In this document: in pieces, positions 60,312-64,000 of the stretch | How the letters are laid out: the number at the start of each line of letters is the position of its first letter | Position numbering within the stretch: position 1 is the stretch's first letter | DNA from: Thermococcus celer Vu 13 = JCM 8558 | GTDB lineage: Archaea > Methanobacteriota_B > Thermococci > Thermococcales > Thermococcaceae | Reading direction: 5' to 3' | Assembly (NCBI RefSeq): GCF_002214365.1 | Contig: NZ_CP014854.1 | Coordinates: 248,001 to 312,000 of the forward strand | Length of the DNA: 64,000 nt | Made by a program: the position numbers and the translations under genes | The notes under the pieces: model-generated | The model's database searches: none | Told to the model about the DNA's origin: nothing | The model's input: only the letters and a program-made list of their open reading frames with translations

Positions 60312-61316
60312 ATGATGCGGCTCCTGGTAACAGGTGGAATGGGATTCATTGGGAGCAACTTCATACGTTACATCATGGAAAAGCATCCCGACTGGGAAGT
60401 GATAAACTTAGACAAGCTCGGTTATGGGTCAAACCTGGCAAATCTGAAGGATATTGAGGATGATGAGAGATATACTTTTGTTAAAGGGGATATAAACGAT
60501 TTTGATCTTGTAAAAAGGCTAATTAAGGAAGTTGACGCCGTTGTGAACTTTGCAGCCGAATCACACGTTGATAGGAGCATCTCGAATCCTTATGCATTCA
60601 TAGAGAGCAATGTTCTTGGAGTTTACACTCTCTTGGAGGCAATTAGGAAGTACAATCCAGAGGTAAAAGCCGTTTTTGTCTCGACAGACGAGGTCTATGG
60701 AGATATAGAGAAAGGCTCCTTTACCGAGGAAGATAGGCTAATGCCATCCTCTCCATATTCGGCAAGCAAGGCTGCGGGTGATATGCTGGTTTTGGGCCAT
60801 GCGAGGACCTACAATCTGAATGCCTCGATAACGAGGTGCACCAACAATTACGGCCCCTACCAGTTCCCCGAAAAGCTAATCCCGAAGACGATAATAAGGG
60901 CCAGCATGGGGCTTAAAGTTCCGGTCTACGGCACCGGCCAGAACGTGAGGGACTGGCTCTACGTTGAGGATCACGTGAGGGCGATCGAGAAGGTCCTGCT
61001 GAAGGGTGAACCACGGGAGATCTACAACATCTCCGCCGGAGAGGAAAAGACCAACATTGAAGTCGTCAGGACGATTCTGAGGCTCATGGATAAAGGCGAG
61101 GAGTTTATCGAGTTCGTTGAGGACAGGCCCGGCCACGACCTGCGCTATTCCCTTGATTCATGGAAGATAACAAGGGATTTGAAGTGGCGCCCGAAGTACA
61201 CCTTTAAGGAAGGAATCAGAAAGACCGTTAACTGGTACCTCGAAAACGAGGACTGGTGGAGACCGCTGGTGAACGATAAGGTTCTCCACCCAACGCCCTG
61301 GAAGCTGGGGTGGTAA
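60312..61316 (+). CDS. rmlB: dTDP-glucose 4,6-dehydratase
   Basis: Dehydrates dTDP-glucose to the 4-keto-6-deoxy sugar. A 334-residue extended SDR with GGMGFIGSNFIRY (NAD motif), STDEVYGDI, and the YxxxK pair in PYSASKAAGD, and the typical IGNxRDWLYVEDH-like block (NVRDWLYVEDH). GAGGTGGA precedes the start, and rmlC follows after 1 nt. Base use is somewhat AT-richer in its middle than in rmlA. Confidence 0.96.
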   Translation: MMRLLVTGGMGFIGSNFIRYIMEKHPDWEVINLDKLGYGSNLANLKDIEDDERYTFVKGDINDFDLVKRLIKEVDAVVNFAAESHVDRSISNPYAFIESNVLGVYTLLEAIRKYNPEVKAVFVSTDEVYGDIEKGSFTEEDRLMPSSPYSASKAAGDMLVLGHARTYNLNASITRCTNNYGPYQFPEKLIPKTIIRASMGLKVPVYGTGQNVRDWLYVEDHVRAIEKVLLKGEPREIYNISAGEEKTNIEVVRTILRLMDKGEEFIEFVEDRPGHDLRYSLDSWKITRDLKWRPKYTFKEGIRKTVNWYLENEDWWRPLVNDKVLHPTPWKLGW

Positions 61317-61317
61317 C

Positions 61318-61875
61318 ATGCCCTTTGAGTTCAAACGGCTGGAGATTCCAGACGTCATCCTGATAAAACCCAGAGTCTTCGAGGATGAGCGTGGATTCTT
61401 TATGGAAACTTACAAAAAATCAGATTTTGAGAAAGCCGGGATCAGGGGGGAGTTCATCCAGGACAATCATTCAAAGTCCAAGTACGGCGTTTTAAGGGGA
61501 TTACACTTTCAGAGAGAGCCCTACGCTCAGGCAAAGATAGTCCGCTGTATTCGAGGAGTAATCTATGATGTCGCCGTCGATTTGAGGAGGAACTCGCCGA
61601 CTTTCGGAAAGTGGGTTGGCGTCATACTCTCGGAGCATAACAAATACCAGCTCTACATCCCGAGGGGCTTTGCCCACGGTTTTCTCGTGCTGAGCGACGA
61701 AGCCGAAGTGATCTATAAAGTGGACAACATCTACGCGCCTGATTATGAAGGGGGAATCATCTGGAACGACCCTGATGTAAACATTCAGTGGCCAATCGAT
61801 GAGCCGATAGTCTCTAAGAAGGATGGGAGATGGCCAACTTTGAAAGAGCTGATTGAGAGGGACGAACTGTTTTAG
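61318..61875 (+). CDS. rmlC: dTDP-4-dehydrorhamnose 3,5-epimerase
   Basis: Epimerises both C3 and C5 of the keto sugar. A 185-residue cupin protein with KPRVFEDERGFFMETY, the catalytic His in LRGLHFQREPYAQAK, and RGFAHGFLVLSD. It is adjacent to rmlB. A VapBC pair (61928-62540) separates it from rmlD. Confidence 0.96.
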   Translation: MPFEFKRLEIPDVILIKPRVFEDERGFFMETYKKSDFEKAGIRGEFIQDNHSKSKYGVLRGLHFQREPYAQAKIVRCIRGVIYDVAVDLRRNSPTFGKWVGVILSEHNKYQLYIPRGFAHGFLVLSDEAEVIYKVDNIYAPDYEGGIIWNDPDVNIQWPIDEPIVSKKDGRWPTLKELIERDELF

Positions 61876-61884
61876 CCCTCAAAA

Positions 61885-61927
61885 TTTTTATATGTTTGTA
61901 ATACGAAATTGTATTCGGGTGTCGTAT
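61885..61927 (+). promoter_or_regulatory. vapBC promoter with operator-like inverted repeats
   Basis: A TATA box tttttatatg (61885-61894) is followed by AATAC-N6-GTATT (61900-61915) and by ATACGA...TCGTAT (61901-61906 and 61922-61927), which ends at the start codon. Such nested dyads are usual for sites where the VapB-VapC complex represses its own genes. The pair thus has its own promoter inside the rml operon. Confidence 0.5.
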
Positions 61928-62149
61928 ATGGAAGTTCTCAGCATAAGGATCCCCCGCGAGCTCAAGAGGAAGATGAAGGAGGTTGACGTTAACTGGAGCG
62001 AAGAAATCAGAAAATTCATTGAAGCCAAGGTTAGAGAATACAGGAAAAAGAAGGCCCTGGAGGAGATCGATAAAATGCTTGCAGGCTTACCGGAAACAGA
62101 GAAAGGAACCGCGAGAAAGTACGTGAGGGAGGACCGTGATAGTAATTGA
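61928..62149 (+). CDS. vapB: VapB-type antitoxin, ribbon-helix-helix
   Basis: A 73-residue protein: strand MEVLSIRIPRELKRKM, helices with WSEEIRKFIEAKVREY, and a Lys/Glu-rich tail that would neutralise the toxin. ATG 61928 is the start; it overlaps the toxin gene by 14 nt. AT-rich relative to the rml genes. The pair looks whole, in contrast to the dead one at 21.6-22.0 kb. Confidence 0.82.
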   Translation: MEVLSIRIPRELKRKMKEVDVNWSEEIRKFIEAKVREYRKKKALEEIDKMLAGLPETEKGTARKYVREDRDSN

Positions 62150-62540
62150 TGCATCTTCCCTGACCAAGTACATCTTGAGGGAGGAGAACTGGAGAAGGGT
62201 TAGGGAATACCTGCTGGACGATCCATACTCCTTAACTCTGGCTTTGGCTGAAGTATCAAACGCCATCTGGAAGCATCACGTGTTATACCGGAGGATATCA
62301 AAAAAAGAGGTCGAGGTAATGTTTGAGGCCGTGAAAAAGCTCAGGGAGGACGTTGTGATTTTTGAGCCGTTCGAAGGCTATCTCGGGGATGCCGCAAAGA
62401 TAGCGATTGACTGGAGGATTCCGGTTTACGATGCGCTCTACTTGGCCCAAGCAAAGAAATACGGAGGTCTCCTAACGAGTGATGAGGAACAGTGGAAAAT
62501 TGCAAAAAAGCTCGGAATTAAAGTGGAATACGTGGAATGA
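62136..62540 (+). CDS. vapC: VapC-type PIN-domain toxin
   Basis: A 134-residue PIN ribonuclease with four acidic positions: Asp5 in VIDASS, Glu39 in ALAEVSNA, Asp99 in VYDALYL and Asp116 in TSDEEQ. It starts with GTG 62136 inside the vapB end. Such toxins cut tRNA or rRNA. It appears catalytically complete. Confidence 0.88.
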   Translation: MIVIDASSLTKYILREENWRRVREYLLDDPYSLTLALAEVSNAIWKHHVLYRRISKKEVEVMFEAVKKLREDVVIFEPFEGYLGDAAKIAIDWRIPVYDALYLAQAKKYGGLLTSDEEQWKIAKKLGIKVEYVE

Positions 62541-62593
62541 TCACTCTTTGGAAAAATTGAAAGGATGAAACTAATCAAACTCGGTGGTTGAAG

Positions 62594-63457
62594 ATGAGGG
62601 TCGCAATAATCGGAGCCAAAGGTCAATTGGGGACGGATCTGGTAAGAACCTTCGGGGAGGATCCGGCTTTCGGGGTCATTCCATTAACCCACGCCGATCT
62701 GGACGTCACCGTCCCCGAAACCCTGAAGGTCCTGAGGAAATTGAAGCCCAACGTCATCATCAACACGGCCGCGTACGTAAGGGTGGATGATGCCGAGCTT
62801 TACCCGGAGAAAGCCTTTCAAGTTAATGCAATCGGAGCTTTGAATGTTGCACGGATAGCCAACAAAATTGATGCTATTAATGTCTACATCAGCACGGACT
62901 ACGTCTTCGATGGAGAGAAGGGCGAGCCCTACACTGAGGAAGATGTTCCCAACCCGATAAACGTCTACGGGGTGAGTAAACTGGCCGGGGAGGTGTTCAC
63001 GAGGAACTATTCTCAAAAGCACTATATCATCCGTGTGGCGAGCCTCTACGGGAAGGCCGGTGCGAGCGGGAAGGGAGGTAACTTCGTGGAGTGGGTTATC
63101 GAAAGGGCAAGGCGCGGGGAGGAGCTAAGGATAGTGGACGACCAGTTCATGAGCCCCACCTACACAATGGACGTCGCCAGAACCCTGGGGAAGTTTTTAA
63201 AGCTCGGACCGGAGTTTGGAGTTTATCACATGGTGAACGAAGGCTTTTGCTCGTGGTATGAATTTACAAAGGCAATATTTGAGATTTTGGAGTGGGATGT
63301 TGAGGTGAAACCCATAAAGTCGAGCGAGCTTAACAGGCTGGCGAGGAGGCCGGGGTTCTCGGCCCTGGAGAACGCGAAGATTCACGACATCGGCTTAAAA
63401 ATGCCCGGATGGAAGGAGGGGCTGAGGGAATATTTAAGTGAAAAGGATTATTTTTAG
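62594..63457 (+). CDS. rmlD: dTDP-4-dehydrorhamnose reductase
   Basis: Last step of dTDP-L-rhamnose formation, reduction of the 4-keto group. The 287-residue SDR has GAKGQLGTDLV (NAD motif), NTAAYVRVDDAE, STDYVFDG and the YxxxK pair in VYGVSKLAGE. ATG 62594 follows GGTGGTTG; a TTG at 62588 is in frame. It is separated from rmlC by the vapBC pair, so it may depend on read-through or on the toxin promoter. Confidence 0.94.
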   Translation: MRVAIIGAKGQLGTDLVRTFGEDPAFGVIPLTHADLDVTVPETLKVLRKLKPNVIINTAAYVRVDDAELYPEKAFQVNAIGALNVARIANKIDAINVYISTDYVFDGEKGEPYTEEDVPNPINVYGVSKLAGEVFTRNYSQKHYIIRVASLYGKAGASGKGGNFVEWVIERARRGEELRIVDDQFMSPTYTMDVARTLGKFLKLGPEFGVYHMVNEGFCSWYEFTKAIFEILEWDVEVKPIKSSELNRLARRPGFSALENAKIHDIGLKMPGWKEGLREYLSEKDYF

Positions 63458-63482
63458 CAGTGTAAAAAGATTTTCGGGAAAT

Positions 63483-63974
63483 TTAAAGGGAGTTATTGTT
63501 CTTTTTGTCGTCCTTTAAAATTTCTTGGAGCCTTTTGGCTCTTTCGACAAGATAATCATAACCGGTTAAGGAGTTAATAAAATTATAAGGTAGAACGTCT
63601 AAAAAGTTTCTGAGTTCCTCCCTTTTTATTTCTGGAGGGGCTTCTTGCAGTCGTTCTACTATCAATTCCAGCTCCCGCAGGCATTGCTCAAGAGAACGTT
63701 CAAGATCTCTCTTGACTTCCGGCTTGACATCTGAAGAGGAATAAATGGGGTAAAGAGTAATCATAATGTCAGTAAAGAGAGTTCTAAAGATTGGGTGTAT
63801 TATATCCAATATCCATATTGCCTCATTCTGACTTATCCTGCTCGTGTTAAATTGATCAATGGTATGTAAGGTAATAAAACGCATCCAAAAGGCTAATTCT
63901 TCACTAAAGTTTAATATTGTTTTGAACTCATTTAAATCCTGCTCTGTTTTTGTTTCTGTTCTTTTTGTTACCAT
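63483..63974 (-). CDS. Hypothetical protein, 163 residues
   Basis: An AT-rich gene convergent with rmlD. The product is soluble and mostly helical with charged C-terminal coils (RELELIVERLQEAPPEIKREEL) and no recognised motif. AGGA lies before the ATG. The composition differs clearly from rmlD and suggests recent arrival. Confidence 0.5.
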   Translation of the reverse strand: MVTKRTETKTEQDLNEFKTILNFSEELAFWMRFITLHTIDQFNTSRISQNEAIWILDIIHPIFRTLFTDIMITLYPIYSSSDVKPEVKRDLERSLEQCLRELELIVERLQEAPPEIKREELRNFLDVLPYNFINSLTGYDYLVERAKRLQEILKDDKKNNNSL

Positions 63975-64000
63975 TTTTCCTATTGTTTCTAACTTTTTTG

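Overview
This window is chromosomal DNA from a hyperthermophilic euryarchaeon of the order Thermococcales, most probably Thermococcus. The evidence is archaeal-type machinery throughout: PurP, PurS/PurQ/PurL, split GMP synthetase, Rpo7 and Spt4, eS24 and eS27, the wyosine enzyme Taw1, GTP-dependent dephospho-CoA kinase, class III (archaeal pilin) signal peptides, AglB, TATA-box promoters with GGTGA-type ribosome-binding sites, and tRNA genes that encode their own CCA.

Region 1 (1-22.6 kb) is a purine and flavin island. It carries purT (cut by the left edge), purE, purD, purP, purS, purQ, purL, a second purP and both GMP-synthetase subunits. A bacterial-type riboflavin operon (ribD-ribE-ribBA-ribH) is embedded in it. 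Three purine promoters share an operator-like palindrome, TTnnCA-N6-TGnnAA, placed 7-8 nt in front of the TATA box. Between purQ and purL lies a 9 kb accessory block: a truncated ABC transporter operon, a lone TnpB paired with a small ribbon-helix-helix protein, a second ABC operon with a membrane HELAH-type putative protease, and an archaeal ATPase. A decayed second copy of purQ at 12.25-12.36 kb records the rearrangement. A dead VapBC pair sits between the two GMP-synthetase subunit genes.

Region 2 (22.7-35.4 kb, minus strand) is a tight, mostly overlapping ten-gene operon. It holds a secreted GGWG-repeat protein, a tubulin/FtsZ-family CetZ-like GTPase, a small membrane protein, three short proteins with class III or pilin-like N-termini, three large surface proteins with pilin-like or signal-anchor N-termini, and a DUF2101 membrane protein. 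This is the best candidate in the window for an undescribed system: a cytoskeletal GTPase co-expressed with pilin-like surface proteins.

Region 3 (35.4-39.6 kb) is housekeeping: taw1, a HemK-like methyltransferase, eS27, eS24, dephospho-CoA kinase, spt4, rpo7 and pyrophosphatase.

Region 4 (39.7-45.4 kb, minus strand) is a second surface system. It has three DUF1102 proteins and a related Cys/His-tailed protein, a dedicated Sec11/SipW-type signal peptidase, a DUF5305 protein, and two helix-turn-helix regulators. The layout resembles TasA/camelysin-type fibre loci. Three tRNA genes (Gln, Ile, Glu) follow, separated by 0.7 kb of non-coding DNA.

Region 5 (46.8-64 kb) deals with the cell envelope and activated sulfate. 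It includes a sugar epimerase, a sugar nucleotidyltransferase, an AglB-type oligosaccharyltransferase, and a sat-DHH-phosphodiesterase-cysC-TauE cluster that should make PAPS and dispose of its by-product. A flippase, a decayed AT-rich stretch, and the dTDP-rhamnose operon rmlABCD interrupted by an apparently intact VapBC pair complete it.
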